Source of the DNA: Clavibacter californiensis
GTDB lineage: Bacteria; Actinomycetota; Actinomycetes; Actinomycetales; Microbacteriaceae
DNA: 64,000 bases
Direction of reading: 5' to 3'
Assembly: GCF_021952865.1 (NCBI RefSeq)
Contig: NZ_CP040792.1
Coordinates: 2,542,001-2,606,000 of the forward strand
Positions 8,804 through 20,023 of the stretch are shown here, in pieces (the stretch's first letter is position 1; the number at the start of each line of letters is the position of its first letter). Under the pieces are notes generated by a model that was not told the DNA's origin, searched no databases, and was given only the letters and a program-made list of their open reading frames with translations. The position numbers were made by a program, and so were the translations under genes.

Positions 8804-9547
8804 TCAATCTGTTCGTGCGTGAACGAGATCGACCACCGCCTGGACGGTCTGGTCGAAGTCGATGTCCGTGGAGTCGATGGTGGTCACACCATCTGCGGCG
8901 TTCATGAAATCGACGACCTGCGAGTCGGCCCGATCCCGGGAGGCGAGTGATTCGCCGACCGCGGCTGCCGACTGGGTCGACGTCTCCGCGGAACGCCTGC
9001 TCATCCTAGCTTCCGGGGAGGCCGTCAGCAGAATGCGCACCTGTGCGTCGGGCGCGACGACCGTCGTGATGTCGCGGCCCTCGACCACGATGCCCGGCTT
9101 GTCGCTCGACGCCATGAGCGAGCGGAACAGCTCCACCATGTAGTGCCGCACCTCGGGCACGCGGGCCACGCGGCTCACGACGGCGGAGACGCGGGGCTCC
9201 CGGATCGCCTCGGTGACGTCGGTGCCGCGGACGCTCACCCGCGTCTCCTCGGGGTCGATCGCGATGTCGTAGTCGAAGCCCTCGATGAGGCTCGTGACGG
9301 TGGCGGGATCCTCGGTGTCGACTCCGCTCTCCAGCGCGAACCAGCTGAGCGCGCGATACGCGGCGCCCGTGTCCTGGTAGTCGAAGCCGAGGGCGCGCGC
9401 GGCGGCGCGGCTCACGCTCGACTTGCCGCTGCCGGCGGGGCCGTCGACGGCGACGACCGTGCGGTTGAGGGTGGCGTCCACGAGGAGGGTGTCCTCCAGG
9501 GGGTCGGGTGCGGTCGGGTCGGGTGCGTTCACAGCGTCTCCGGTCAT
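8804..9547 (-). CDS. cmk: Cytidylate kinase
   Basis: 247 residues. The P-loop [13 protein letters not shown] lies near residue 36, followed by [11 protein letters not shown], the CMP-binding region with [10 protein letters not shown], and [11 protein letters not shown], all characteristic of bacterial Cmk. It phosphorylates CMP and dCMP with ATP in nucleotide salvage. The ATG overlaps the tyrA stop codon (ATGA), so translation is probably coupled. cmk-der adjacency is widespread in actinobacteria. Confidence 0.96.
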   Translation of the reverse strand: MTGDAVNAPDPTAPDPLEDTLLVDATLNRTVVAVDGPAGSGKSSVSRAAARALGFDYQDTGAAYRALSWFALESGVDTEDPATVTSLIEGFDYDIAIDPEETRVSVRGTDVTEAIREPRVSAVVSRVARVPEVRHYMVELFRSLMASSDKPGIVVEGRDITTVVAPDAQVRILLTASPEARMSRRSAETSTQSAAAVGESLASRDRADSQVVDFMNAADGVTTIDSTDIDFDQTVQAVVDLVHARTD

Positions 9548-10662
9548 CCGGCGATCCTCCAGTCACGTTCTTCGAGCCGCGCGACCAGGCGGTCGCGGGC
9601 TTCGGGCAGCACGGCGATCTCGACGAGACCCACCTGCGCGCCCTGCGAGTGCTCGAGGCGCAGGTCCTCGATGTTGACGTCGGCGGCGCCCACGTCGTCG
9701 ATCAGCGCGGCCAGCTGGCCGGGGCGGTCGTCGATCATCACGGTCACGGCGGCGAAGCGGCGGTCCTGCCCGTGCTTGCCGGGGATCCGGGCGACGCCCG
9801 CATTGCCCGCGTGGATCCGCTCGGCCACCCGCAGCCGGGAACCTCGCGCGTCGACGTCGTCGAGCGCGTCGATCACGTCGTCGAGGTCGGTGCGGAGCGC
9901 CTTGAGGATGGGCACGATGCGGGACGCGTTGGCGCCGAGGATCTGCACCCACAGCGCCGCGTCGCTCGACGCGATGCGCGTGGTGTCGCGGAGCCCCTGC
10001 CCGGAGAGGCCGAGAGCTGCCGCGTCGCCGTCGGCCAGCCGGGACGCCAGGAGGCTCGCGACCACCTGGGGGACGTGCGAGACGAGCGCGACCGACGCGT
10101 CGTGCTCCTCCGCGGTCATCTCGATGGGGACGGCGCCGAGGTCGAGGATCAGCTGCTCGACGGGCGCGCCCGCGGCGTAGGTGATGCCGTCGTGGCCCGC
10201 GATGACCCAGGGCCGCCCGAGGAAGAGGTCGCCCGTCGCGGAGACCGGGCCGCCGCGCTCGCGCCCGGCGAGCGGGTGGGATCCGAGGTAGCGCGAGAGG
10301 TCGGCACCCATGTCGCGGAGCTCGGCGAGCGGCGCGGCCTTCACGCTCGCGACGTCCGTGACGAGCGCGTCCGGGTGCGCGGCGAGCTCGGCCGCGACCA
10401 CGCGCGCGGTCACGTCCGGCGGCACGCAGACGACGACGAGCGACGGCCGGTCGGGCGCGGGCGAGATGTCGGCGATTCGGCCCGCGCCCATGTCCGACGC
10501 GAGGCGGAGCGTGGTCGGCGACGCGTCGGCCAGCACGACGTCGACGCCGCGCGCACGGAGGCCGAGCGCGATGCTCGTGCCGAGGAGTCCCGTGCCGACG
10601 ATGCGGACGGTGCCCTGCACGCGCGTGTCCGTCGCGGCGGCCGCGCCCGCGGCCTCGCTCAC
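9544..10662 (-). CDS. tyrA: Prephenate dehydrogenase with C-terminal ACT domain
   Basis: 372 residues from GTG at 10662, which shares GTGA with the rluB stop. The N-terminal Rossmann motif [13 protein letters not shown] binds NAD(P). The middle has SHPLAGRE and [13 protein letters not shown] (catalytic and substrate-binding His region of the TyrA family). The last ~70 residues ([15 protein letters not shown] ... [10 protein letters not shown]) form an ACT domain, probably sensing tyrosine. It oxidatively decarboxylates prephenate to 4-hydroxyphenylpyruvate in tyrosine synthesis. The frame stays open upstream of the chosen start, but the extra sequence is a shadow of rluB. Confidence 0.94.
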   Translation of the reverse strand: MSEAAGAAAATDTRVQGTVRIVGTGLLGTSIALGLRARGVDVVLADASPTTLRLASDMGAGRIADISPAPDRPSLVVVCVPPDVTARVVAAELAAHPDALVTDVASVKAAPLAELRDMGADLSRYLGSHPLAGRERGGPVSATGDLFLGRPWVIAGHDGITYAAGAPVEQLILDLGAVPIEMTAEEHDASVALVSHVPQVVASLLASRLADGDAAALGLSGQGLRDTTRIASSDAALWVQILGANASRIVPILKALRTDLDDVIDALDDVDARGSRLRVAERIHAGNAGVARIPGKHGQDRRFAAVTVMIDDRPGQLAALIDDVGAADVNIEDLRLEHSQGAQVGLVEIAVLPEARDRLVARLEERDWRIAG

Positions 10663-11534
10663 TCGCCGTCCTCGCGGTCCACGTCCCCCTGCGCCTCGGC
10701 GGCGGCGCCGGCACCCTGCGGCGTCGCGGGTCCGGCCTGCGCGCGGGCCTCGCGCGAGATGGTGAGGAGCTGGCCGAGCTCGTCGGAGGTGAGGTCGCGC
10801 ACGCGGCCGACGCCGAGGGATCCGAGGTGCAGCGGCCCGAACTGGCGGCGCACGAGCTCCTCCACCGGGTGGCCGACCTCGTCCAGCATGCGGCGCACGA
10901 TGCGGTTGCGGCCCGAGTGCAGCGTGATCTCCACGAGCGTCTGGTCGGCCCCGCCCGAGAGGATGCGCGCCCGGTCGGCCTGGATCGGCCCGTCCTCGAG
11001 GTCCACGCCCTGCGTCAGGCGCTGGATCGTCTGCGGAGTGACGCGCCCCATGACCTTCGCGATGTACGTCTTGAGCACGCCGAAGGACGGGTGCGCCAGC
11101 ACGTGCGCGAGGTCGCCGTCGTTGGTGAGGATCAGCAGGCCGCTCGTCTCCGCGTCGAGGCGGCCGACGTTGAACAGGCGCTCCTCGAACTCCTCCGTGA
11201 ACTCGCGGAGGTCGGGGCGGCCGCGCTCGTCGCGCAGCGAGGAGTAGATGCCGACGGGCTTGTTCAGCATGAGGTAGCGCTTGGAGGTGTCGAGCTGCAC
11301 GGCCTGGTCGTCGACCGCGACCTCGTCGACGTCGGGGTCGATGCGACGCCCGGGCTCGGTGACGACCTCGCCGTTCACGGTGACGCGGCCCGCGGCGATC
11401 ATGTCCTCGCATACGCGGCGGCTGGCGACGCCGGCGGCGGCCATCACCTTCTGCAGGCGGACGCCGGCGACGGGCTCGTCGGGGTTCCAGGCGTGCCCGG
11501 GGGCGCGGTCGTCGGGCTCAGAGGAGGGGGTCAT
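10659..11534 (-). CDS. rluB: 23S/16S rRNA pseudouridine synthase, RluB/RsuA family
   Basis: 291 residues. An S4 RNA-binding domain (RLQKVMAAAGVASRRVCEDM ... VTVNG) occupies residues ~27-75. The RsuA-type catalytic domain follows, with GRLDAETSGLLILTNDG holding the catalytic Asp. The C terminus is a Gln/Ala-rich tail. It converts specific uridines of rRNA to pseudouridine. The start overlaps the end of scpB by 17 bases. The gene following scpB is a classic Gram-positive arrangement. Which rRNA site it modifies cannot be decided from sequence alone. Confidence 0.93.
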   Translation of the reverse strand: MTPSSEPDDRAPGHAWNPDEPVAGVRLQKVMAAAGVASRRVCEDMIAAGRVTVNGEVVTEPGRRIDPDVDEVAVDDQAVQLDTSKRYLMLNKPVGIYSSLRDERGRPDLREFTEEFEERLFNVGRLDAETSGLLILTNDGDLAHVLAHPSFGVLKTYIAKVMGRVTPQTIQRLTQGVDLEDGPIQADRARILSGGADQTLVEITLHSGRNRIVRRMLDEVGHPVEELVRRQFGPLHLGSLGVGRVRDLTSDELGQLLTISREARAQAGPATPQGAGAAAEAQGDVDREDGE

Positions 11535-12129
11535 GGAAGCCTTCCGCCCCGTCGGGGAGCAACGGGGAGATCGGGGGGAGCTCGTCGAGCGAGTTGATGC
11601 CGAGCTGCGTGAGCAGGTGGTCTGTCGTACCGTAATGGATCGCGCCGGTCTCGCCGTCGGTGAAGGCCTCGGTCACGAGGCCCCGCGCCAGCAGCGTCCG
11701 CACCACCGAGTCGACGTTCACGGCGCGGATCGCGGCGACCTGGCTGCGGCTGATCGGCTGCTTGTACGCGATCACCGCGAGCGTCTCGAGGGCCGCCTGC
11801 GAGAGGCGGGTGGGGTTCTGCGTGAGCACGTGGTCGCGGATCACGGTGTCGTACTCGGGCCGCACGTACACGCGCCAGCCGCCGCCGACCTCGCGCAGCT
11901 CGAAGCCGCGGCGCACTCCCCCTGTCCTCCCGTCGAAGTCGTCGACGAGCCGCTGGATCGCGCGGCGCACCTCCTTCACGGGCGTCGAGGTCGCCGTCGC
12001 GAGGGTCGTCACGCTCTGCGGCTCGTCGGCGACCATGAGCAGCGCCTCGAGCGCGCGGTCGAGGTCGAGCGGGGCATCGGCGGGCTCTACGGCGGTGCCG
12101 TCCGCGGGATCCTGCAGCTCAGCCGTCAT
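11518..12129 (-). CDS. scpB: Segregation and condensation protein B
   Basis: 203 residues with the tandem winged-helix ScpB fold: LDRALEALLMVADEPQS near the start, a TRLSQAALETLAVIAYKQPISRSQVAAIRAVN core (residues ~100-140) and a final ALLTQLGINSLDELPPISPLLP-like end, all diagnostic. It is a kleisin-associated subunit of the SMC-ScpAB condensin that folds and helps segregate the chromosome. The start overlaps the end of scpA by 11 bases. Confidence 0.96.
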   Translation of the reverse strand: MTAELQDPADGTAVEPADAPLDLDRALEALLMVADEPQSVTTLATATSTPVKEVRRAIQRLVDDFDGRTGGVRRGFELREVGGGWRVYVRPEYDTVIRDHVLTQNPTRLSQAALETLAVIAYKQPISRSQVAAIRAVNVDSVVRTLLARGLVTEAFTDGETGAIHYGTTDHLLTQLGINSLDELPPISPLLPDGAEGFHDPLL

Positions 12130-12985
12130 AGCCGGCCCCCAGGCTCGCGAGGGCGTCGTCGGTCCAGCTCTCGGCGGTCCACGTGAGCGTGAGCTCGCCG
12201 AGCGCCTCCGGCTGGTCGAACTCGATCGCCGCGACGCGGTACAGCTCGAGCACCGCGAGGAAGCGCGCGATCACGACGCCCGTGACCCCCGCGTCCGCGA
12301 CGAGCTCCCGGAACGTGAGCGGCGCCCCGCCCCGCAGCCGCGCGACGACGACGGCCGCCTGCTCGCGGATGCTCACGAGCGGCGCGTGCAGGTGGTCGAG
12401 CCCCACGGTCGGGATCTCGCGCGGCGCGAGCGCGATGAGCGCGATGGCCGCGAGGTCGGCGGGCGACGTAGTCCACACCAGCTCGGGCACCTGCGCGCGG
12501 AACCGCTCCTCGAGCGGCACGTCGCGGAAGGCGCGGGCGGACTCGGCGGCGAGCCGCTCCTGGAACCACGACGCCGCCTGCTTGAACGCGCGGTACTGCA
12601 GCAGGCGCGCGAACAGCAGGTCGCGGGCCTCGAGCAGCGCAACGTCCTCGGCGTCCACGAGCTCGCCCTGCGGCAGGAGACCCACGAGCTTGAGGTCGAG
12701 CAGCGTCGCGGCGACCACGAGGAACGAGCTGGCCTCGTCGAGGTCCTCCGGCCCGTCGAGCCCGCGGATGTGCGCGATGAACTCGTTCGTCACGAGGCTG
12801 AGGCTCACCTCGGTGATGTCCATCTCGTGGCTGCCGATGAGCGAGAGCAGCAGGTCGAACGGGCCCTCGAAGTTGCCGATGCTGACGCGGAACGCGCGCT
12901 CGGGATCCGTCCGGAGCGCGGCGGCGTCCGCGTCGACGGCGAGCTCCGGCTCCGCCAGGGGTGCGCCCCTACGCGACGGCGCCAC
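12119..12985 (-). CDS. scpA: Segregation and condensation protein A (kleisin)
   Basis: 288 residues. It has the ScpA signature FEGPFDLLLSLIGSHEMDITEVSLS at ~39-63, DFLVVAATLL-type helices (here EASSFLVVAATLLDLKLVGLLP) and a C-terminal winged helix that contacts SMC (FRELVADAGVTGVVIARFLAVLELYR). The first ~30 residues are variable, so the GTG start at 12985, overlapping the parA stop by 17 bases, is provisional. It is the kleisin subunit of condensin, encoded with its partner ScpB. Confidence 0.95.
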   Translation of the reverse strand: MAPSRRGAPLAEPELAVDADAAALRTDPERAFRVSIGNFEGPFDLLLSLIGSHEMDITEVSLSLVTNEFIAHIRGLDGPEDLDEASSFLVVAATLLDLKLVGLLPQGELVDAEDVALLEARDLLFARLLQYRAFKQAASWFQERLAAESARAFRDVPLEERFRAQVPELVWTTSPADLAAIALIALAPREIPTVGLDHLHAPLVSIREQAAVVVARLRGGAPLTFRELVADAGVTGVVIARFLAVLELYRVAAIEFDQPEALGELTLTWTAESWTDDALASLGAGYDG

Positions 12986-13853
12986 GCGCGATGAGCTCCC
13001 GCGCCACCTTGCGGTACGCGAGCGCGGCCGGGTGCTCGGGCGCGAACTGGATGATGGGCTTGCCCGCCACCGACGCGTCCGGGAACTTGACCGTCCGGCC
13101 GATCACGGTCTCGAGCACGCTGTCGTCGAACGCCTCGACCACGCGCTGCAGCACCTCGCGCGAGTGCAGGGTGCGCGAGTCGTACATGGTCGCGAGGATC
13201 CCGTCGAGCGCGAGCCCCGGGTTCAGCCGGTCCTTGACCTTCTCGATCGTCTCCACGAGCAGCGCGACGCCGCGGAGGGCGAAGAACTCGCACTCGAGCG
13301 GGATCAGCACGCCGTGGCTCGCGGTGAGCGCGTTGACGGTGAGCAGGCCGAGCGACGGCTGGCAGTCGATGAGGATGACGTCGTAGTCGGCGCTCACCTT
13401 GCGCAGCACGCTCGCGAGGATCTGCTCGCGGGCGACCTCGTTGACGAGGTGCACCTCGGCGGCCGACAGGTCGATGTTCGCGGGGATGACGTCGAGGCCC
13501 TCGAAGCCCGTGGTCTGGATGGCCTCGCGCGGGTCCTTCACGGTGCCGAGCAGCAGGTCGTAGATGGTGATCGCGTCGTGCGTCTGCACGCCGAGGCCCG
13601 CGGACAGCGCGCCCTGCGGGTCGAAGTCGACGGCGAGCACGCGGCGGCCGTAGCTCGCGAGCGATGCGCCGAGGTTGATGGCGGTGGTCGTCTTGCCGAC
13701 GCCGCCCTTCTGGTTGCAGAGGGAGATGATCTTGGCCGGTCCGTGGCCCCGGAGCGGCTCGGGCTCGGCGAACTCGCGCAGCTCGCGACCGGTGGGTCCG
13801 AGCACGGGGACGTCCATTCCCGGGAGCTCGGTCACATCTGGCTTGCGCGTCAC
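12969..13853 (-). CDS. parA: ParA/Soj-family chromosome-partitioning ATPase
   Basis: 294 residues. The deviant Walker A KGGVGKTTTAINLG (~50), VDFDPQGALSAGLG and VILIDCQPSLGLLT are typical of ParA/Soj. No parB is adjacent; the gene heads scpA-scpB-rluB instead, an arrangement widespread in actinobacteria where this copy is distinct from the parAB pair at oriC. It probably uses ATP-driven DNA binding in chromosome positioning together with condensin. The GTG start follows an AGAGAGA ribosome-binding site. A TAGACT -10-like box lies ~50 bp upstream. Confidence 0.92.
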   Translation of the reverse strand: MTRKPDVTELPGMDVPVLGPTGRELREFAEPEPLRGHGPAKIISLCNQKGGVGKTTTAINLGASLASYGRRVLAVDFDPQGALSAGLGVQTHDAITIYDLLLGTVKDPREAIQTTGFEGLDVIPANIDLSAAEVHLVNEVAREQILASVLRKVSADYDVILIDCQPSLGLLTVNALTASHGVLIPLECEFFALRGVALLVETIEKVKDRLNPGLALDGILATMYDSRTLHSREVLQRVVEAFDDSVLETVIGRTVKFPDASVAGKPIIQFAPEHPAALAYRKVARELIARGAVA

Positions 13854-13902
13854 GTGGATCTCTCTCTGCCGCTCCTCCGACGCGGTCCCGTCGGATCCTG
13901 GA

Positions 13903-13908
13903 AGTCTA
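13903..13908 (-). promoter_or_regulatory. Likely -10 box of the parA operon
   Basis: TAGACT on the minus strand, about 50 bp before the parA start and in the 69-bp gap after xerD. No clear -35 hexamer is seen, which is common for actinobacterial promoters. It would drive the parA-scpA-scpB-rluB-tyrA-cmk-der series. Confidence 0.4.
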
Positions 13909-13922
13909 CCGGGGAGGGTCGC

Positions 13923-14909
13923 TCACGCCCGGCGGGCACGCGGGTGCGCGGTCGTGTAGACGTCGCGCAGGGTGTCGACCGTCACGCGCGTGTAGATCTG
14001 CGTGGTCGCCACCGACGAGTGGCCGAGCAGCTCCTGCACCACGCGCACGTCGGCGCCGCCCGCGATGAGGTGCGTCGCGAACGAGTGCCGGAACGTGTGC
14101 GGGGAGATCTCCTCCGCGACGCCGGCGCGCTCGGCGGCCGCCTTGATCACGAGCCACGCGTTCTGCCGCGAGAGCGCGTGGCCGCGGAGCCCCAGGAAGA
14201 GCGCGGGCGTCGCGGTGCCGCGCGCGGCGAGGACCGGGCGGACGCGCACGAGGTACGCGTCGACGGCGCGGCGCGCGAAGGACCCGACGGGCACGATCCG
14301 CTGCTTGCCGCCCTTCCCGAGCACGCGCACCAGCTCGGCCGCTGCGCCGTCGGGGCCGAGCACGTCGTCGACCGTGAGCGCCGTGATCTCGCTGACGCGC
14401 GCGCCCGTCGCGTACAGCAGCTCGAGCAGGGCCTTGTCCCGCACGCGGAGCGGCTCGTCGCCGTCGGTCGCGTCGAGGATCCGGCCCATGGTCTCGATGG
14501 AGACGGCCTTCGGGAGACGGCTCGGCAGCTTGGGCGGCCTCTGGTCCGCGGACACGTCGACGTCGACGATGCCCTCCTCCACGAGGAAGCGGTGGAAGCT
14601 CCGGACGCTCGACAGCATGCGCGCGAGCGACGACGCCGTGAGGCCACCGTGCTCGGGGTCGCGGACCCGCTGCGCGAAGGCGGCGATGTGCACGGCGGTG
14701 GCGCCGGCCGGATCCGCGACGCCCTCGGCTGCGAGGTGCGCCGTGTAGCGCGCGAGGTCGCGGCGGTACGCCTGGAGGGTGTTCTGGGACAGGCCGCGCT
14801 CCACCTCGACGTGCCGGAGCCAGCGGTCGACGGCGCGCCGCAGCGCGACCGGGATCTCGGGGGCGGCGTCGGGCGCCGCTCCCGGGGATCCGTCGGCCGC
14901 GTCGGTCAC
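13923..14909 (-). CDS. xerD: Tyrosine recombinase XerD
   Basis: 328 residues. The N-terminal SAM-like domain (LRHVEVERGLSQNTLQAYRRDL) is followed by the catalytic domain with GARVSEI (Arg I), HTFRHSFATHL (HxxR), LLGHSSVATTQIYTRV (His and the nucleophile Tyr). These are the complete active-site residues of XerC/D recombinases, which resolve chromosome dimers at dif near FtsK. I use the GTG at 14909, which shares GTGA with the NUDIX stop, rather than a longer frame that adds ~16 unlike residues. Its position next to parA/scpAB is the usual actinobacterial one. Confidence 0.93.
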   Translation of the reverse strand: MTDAADGSPGAAPDAAPEIPVALRRAVDRWLRHVEVERGLSQNTLQAYRRDLARYTAHLAAEGVADPAGATAVHIAAFAQRVRDPEHGGLTASSLARMLSSVRSFHRFLVEEGIVDVDVSADQRPPKLPSRLPKAVSIETMGRILDATDGDEPLRVRDKALLELLYATGARVSEITALTVDDVLGPDGAAAELVRVLGKGGKQRIVPVGSFARRAVDAYLVRVRPVLAARGTATPALFLGLRGHALSRQNAWLVIKAAAERAGVAEEISPHTFRHSFATHLIAGGADVRVVQELLGHSSVATTQIYTRVTVDTLRDVYTTAHPRARRA

Positions 14910-15573
14910 GAGGCGGACGCGCCCTCGCCGTCCCGCAGCTTCGGGTGACGCGGCCACGGCGCGTCGGCCGGCCCGAGCGTCGACCAGCCGCGCGAGCGGG
15001 CGACGTGCGCCTGCAGCACCGCGATCACGGTCGACGGGTTCTGGATCCGCCGCTCGAGCACCGCCGTGACGACCTCGTCGAGATCCACCCAGCGCACCTC
15101 GATGTCGGCCTCCTCATCGGTGCGCGCGAACGCCTCCGCCGTGGGGGTCAGACCGCGCGCGAGGTAGACGCGGATCGCCTCGTCGCTTCCGCCTGGCGTC
15201 GTGTAGTACTCCGCCAGCACGCTCCACTCGGCGGCGACCAGGTCGGCCTCCTCCGCGAGCTCGCGCTGCACGGCCGTGAGCGGCGGCTCGCCCGTGATGT
15301 CGAGCAGCCCCGCCGGGATCTCCCACTCGCGCATGCGCACGGGGTGCCGGTACTGCTTGATGAGGAGCACGCGGTCCTCGTCGTCGATCGCGAGCACCGC
15401 GACGGCGCCCGTGTGGTCGACGAACTCGCGCGTGATCTCGCCGTCGCCGTACGCGAAGGTCTCACGGCGGATGTCCCAGATCTTGCCCCGGAACACCCGC
15501 TCGCTCGACGTGACGTCGTACGAGACGGCGTCGTCGTGCAGGCCGTCAGCCGGCGCGCCCGCGACGGCGTCGG

Positions 15574-15577
<4 letters not shown>
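14906..15577 (-). CDS. NUDIX hydrolase, ADP-ribose pyrophosphatase-like
   Basis: 223 residues from GTG 15577 (GTGA overlap with pyrG). The Nudix box runs from GLLDITGE through [12 protein letters not shown]. It has one extra residue between Gly and Glu and Asp in place of the last Gly; the metal-binding RE..EE residues are intact. The extra residue also occurs in actinobacterial ADP-ribose pyrophosphatases. The preceding [18 protein letters not shown] matches that subfamily. It probably cleaves ADP-ribose to AMP and ribose 5-phosphate. Located between pyrG and xerD, as in many relatives. Confidence 0.88.
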
Positions 15578-17316
<1,739 letters not shown>

Positions 17317-17324
17317 GGGCTTCC

Positions 17325-17330
17325 ATCCTA
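17325..17330 (-). promoter_or_regulatory. -10 box placed for a leaderless pyrG transcript
   Basis: TAGGAT on the minus strand lies 8 bases before the pyrG GTG. Transcription would start at or next to the start codon. No ribosome-binding site lies between. No clear -35 is visible. Confidence 0.4.
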
Positions 17331-17388
17331 CGTGTGTTCCGGGGCAGCGCGACAGCCACGCCGCGCGGGGCTGCCGCCGGTCGTCCGC

Positions 17389-19104
17389 TCAGCGCAGGGA
17401 GGCGGCCGTCTCCACGAGCTCGCGCGCGTGCGCCAGGCCGCTCTCGCTGTCGGGCAGGCCGGAGAGGAGGCGCGCCATCTCCTGGATCCGCGCGTCGCCC
17501 TCGAGCTGCGTGACGCTCGACGCGGTGACCTGGCCGTCGCCGCCCTTGACCACGCGCAGGTGGTTGGTCGAGAAGGCCGCGACCTGAGCGAGGTGCGTGA
17601 CGACGATGACCTGCGCGCGCTCCGCCAGCCGTGCCAGCCGCCGTCCGATATCGATCGCCGCCGCACCGCCCACGCCCGCGTCGACCTCGTCGAACACGAA
17701 GGTGGGCACGGGGTCGTCGCCGGCCACCACTACCTCGATGGCGAGCATCACGCGCGACAGCTCGCCGCCGGAGGCGCCCCGCCCGAGCGGACGCGCCTCG
17801 GCTCCCGCGTGGGGGCGCAGCAGGATCTCGACCCGGTCGGCGCCCGACAGTGCAGGCTCCTCCCGCGGCGACACCCGCACCTCGAGCGACGCGTCGGCCA
17901 TGGCGAGCGCGCCGAGCTCGGTCGTGACGGCCGCGGCGAGCCGCGCGCCGGCCTCTTCGCGGACCGCGGTGACGCGCCCGGCCAGCTCGCCGACGAGCTG
18001 CTCGTCGCGCTCCACCTCGACGCGCAGCAGGTCGATGCGGTCGGTGTCGCCGTCGAGCTCGAGCAGGCGGGCGCTGCCGGTGTCGAGGAACGCGAGCGCG
18101 TCCTCGACCGTCGGACCGTGCGCCCGCGTGAGGGCCGCGAGCTCGGCGCGGCGGTCCTGCAGGGTCTCGAGCTCCCGGGCGCCGTCGGCGTCGAGCCCCG
18201 CGAGGTAGCCCGAGAGCTGCACGGCGATCTCCGACACGAGGATCCGCGCGCTGTCGAGCGACTCGATGATCTCGGCGAGGCCCGGGTCGTGCGCCGCCAC
18301 CCGGTCGAGGCGGCGATGGGCGGTGTCGAGCACCGATGCGGCGTCGGCCATCTCCCCGGACGCGTCCTCGGACGACATGAGCTCGTGGGCGGCGGAAGCG
18401 GCCGCCCGCAGGTCCTCGAGGTTGGTGAGCCGGTCGGTGCGCTCGCGCAGCTCCTCGTCCTCGCCCGGCTGCGGCGCCACGGCCTCGATCGCGTCGATCG
18501 CGATGCGCAGCTCCTCGGCCTCGCGCGTGCGGGCGTCCTGCTCCGTGACGAGGCGGTCGAGCTCGGCCCGCGCCGCCTGCCAGCGGCGGAACACCTCCTG
18601 GTACTCGGCGAGCACGGGCGCCAGCGCGGATCCAGCGAACCGGTCGAGCGCCTGCCGCTGGGCGGTGGACGACCGCAGGCGCATCTGGTCGGACTGGCCG
18701 TGCACCACCACGAGCTGCTCGCCGATCTCCGTCAGCAGCGCCGCCGGAGCCCCGCGGCCCCCGACCGATGCGCGGCTGCGGCCCTCGGACGAGAGCTGAC
18801 GCGTGACGATGAGCTCGCCTCGCATGCCGTCGCCGAACGGGTCGACGTCTCCCCCGGCGTCGCGCACGCGCTCGGGCACGGGCCCGTCGGCCGCGATGAT
18901 CCAGCGCCCCTCGACGACCGCGCGCTCGCTCCCCTGCCGCACGGCCCCCGAGTCGGCGCGCGCGCCGAGCAGCAGGCCGAGGGCGGTGACGACCATGGTC
19001 TTGCCCGCGCCGGTCTCGCCGGTGACGGCCGTGAAGCCGGGCCCGAGCGGCAGCGTGGCCTGGCCGATCACCCCGAGGTCGCGGATGGTGATCTCCTCAA
19101 TCAC
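17389..19104 (-). CDS. recN: DNA repair ATPase RecN
   Basis: 571 residues. SMC-like layout: N-terminal Walker A (GETGAGKTMVVTALGLLLG at ~30), a long helical middle, and a C-terminal head with VMLAIEVV, the Walker B FVFDEVDAGVGG and VTHLAQVAAFS. It acts in double-strand-break repair, often under SOS control. I see no LexA box in front, because its start (GTG 19104) is embedded in nadK with an 8-base overlap. The nadK-recN order is standard in actinobacteria. Confidence 0.96.
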   Translation of the reverse strand: MIEEITIRDLGVIGQATLPLGPGFTAVTGETGAGKTMVVTALGLLLGARADSGAVRQGSERAVVEGRWIIAADGPVPERVRDAGGDVDPFGDGMRGELIVTRQLSSEGRSRASVGGRGAPAALLTEIGEQLVVVHGQSDQMRLRSSTAQRQALDRFAGSALAPVLAEYQEVFRRWQAARAELDRLVTEQDARTREAEELRIAIDAIEAVAPQPGEDEELRERTDRLTNLEDLRAAASAAHELMSSEDASGEMADAASVLDTAHRRLDRVAAHDPGLAEIIESLDSARILVSEIAVQLSGYLAGLDADGARELETLQDRRAELAALTRAHGPTVEDALAFLDTGSARLLELDGDTDRIDLLRVEVERDEQLVGELAGRVTAVREEAGARLAAAVTTELGALAMADASLEVRVSPREEPALSGADRVEILLRPHAGAEARPLGRGASGGELSRVMLAIEVVVAGDDPVPTFVFDEVDAGVGGAAAIDIGRRLARLAERAQVIVVTHLAQVAAFSTNHLRVVKGGDGQVTASSVTQLEGDARIQEMARLLSGLPDSESGLAHARELVETAASLR

Positions 19105-20023
19105 GGTCGACCGGCCCCCTCCAGCCGGTGACCGGCAGCTCGAACTTGTTCACGAGGCGGTCGGTGAACGGCGACTGCTTGAGGCGCGCGAGGCGCACGG
19201 GGATGGCGGAGCGTCGGGCCTCGACGCGTGCACCCGGCGGCATGTCCCGCGTGCGGCGCCCGTCGCACCAGAGCACCCCGGATCCGGAGGTGCGGCTGAG
19301 CACCTCCACGGCGACCGTGGACTCCGGGCCCACGACGAGCGAGCGGGCGAAGAGCGTGTGCGGGCTGAGCGGCACCACGAGCATCGCCTCGAGGCTCGGC
19401 CACACGATGGGGCCGCCCGCCGAGAAGGCGTACGCGGTGGATCCCGTGGGCGTCGAGACGACCATGCCGTCGCAGCCGTAGGACGCGAGCGGCCGCCCGT
19501 CGATCTCGACCACCACCTCGAGCATGCGCTCGCGGCTGGCCTTCTCCACGGTCGCCTCGTTGAGCGCCCATGTGCGGTAGACGATGTCGGCGCCGACCTT
19601 GAGCGTCACGTCGAGCGTCATGCGCTCCTCGACCGTGTAGTCGCGGTCGAGCACGCGGCGCACGGTGGCCGTGAGGTCCTCCCGCTCGCTCTCGGCGAGG
19701 AAGCCCACGTGCCCCAGGTTCACGCCGAGCAGCGGCACCGAGGTGCCGCGGACGAGCTCCGCCGAGCGGAGGATCGTGCCGTCGCCGCCCAGGACGATGA
19801 CGATCTCGAGGTCGGCCGTCTGCACGTCCTCTCCCAGCACGGCGACGCCGTCCATCTCGGGCGCGAACGGGAGGATGTCGGCCTTCTCGTCGGCCGTGAG
19901 CACGAGGTGCACGTCGGCCTCGGCCAGCTGCGCGCACACGCTGAGCGCCGCGTCGATGGAGTCGCGCCGTCCCGTGTGGGACACGACCAGGATGTGCCTC
20001 GCGGGTCCAGCCACTTCGCTCAC
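19097..20023 (-). CDS. nadK: NAD kinase
   Basis: 308 residues from GTG 20023 (GTGA shared with tlyA). GGDGTILRSAEL is the ATP/NAD-binding GGDG motif, followed by NLGHVGFLAE and YGCDGMVVSTPTGSTAYAFSAGG, the conserved NAD kinase core. It phosphorylates NAD to NADP. The frame is open further upstream through a shadow of tlyA, including an ATG at 20056; the overlapping GTG is favoured because the family begins close to HILVVSHTGR. Confidence 0.95.
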   Translation of the reverse strand: MSEVAGPARHILVVSHTGRRDSIDAALSVCAQLAEADVHLVLTADEKADILPFAPEMDGVAVLGEDVQTADLEIVIVLGGDGTILRSAELVRGTSVPLLGVNLGHVGFLAESEREDLTATVRRVLDRDYTVEERMTLDVTLKVGADIVYRTWALNEATVEKASRERMLEVVVEIDGRPLASYGCDGMVVSTPTGSTAYAFSAGGPIVWPSLEAMLVVPLSPHTLFARSLVVGPESTVAVEVLSRTSGSGVLWCDGRRTRDMPPGARVEARRSAIPVRLARLKQSPFTDRLVNKFELPVTGWRGPVDRD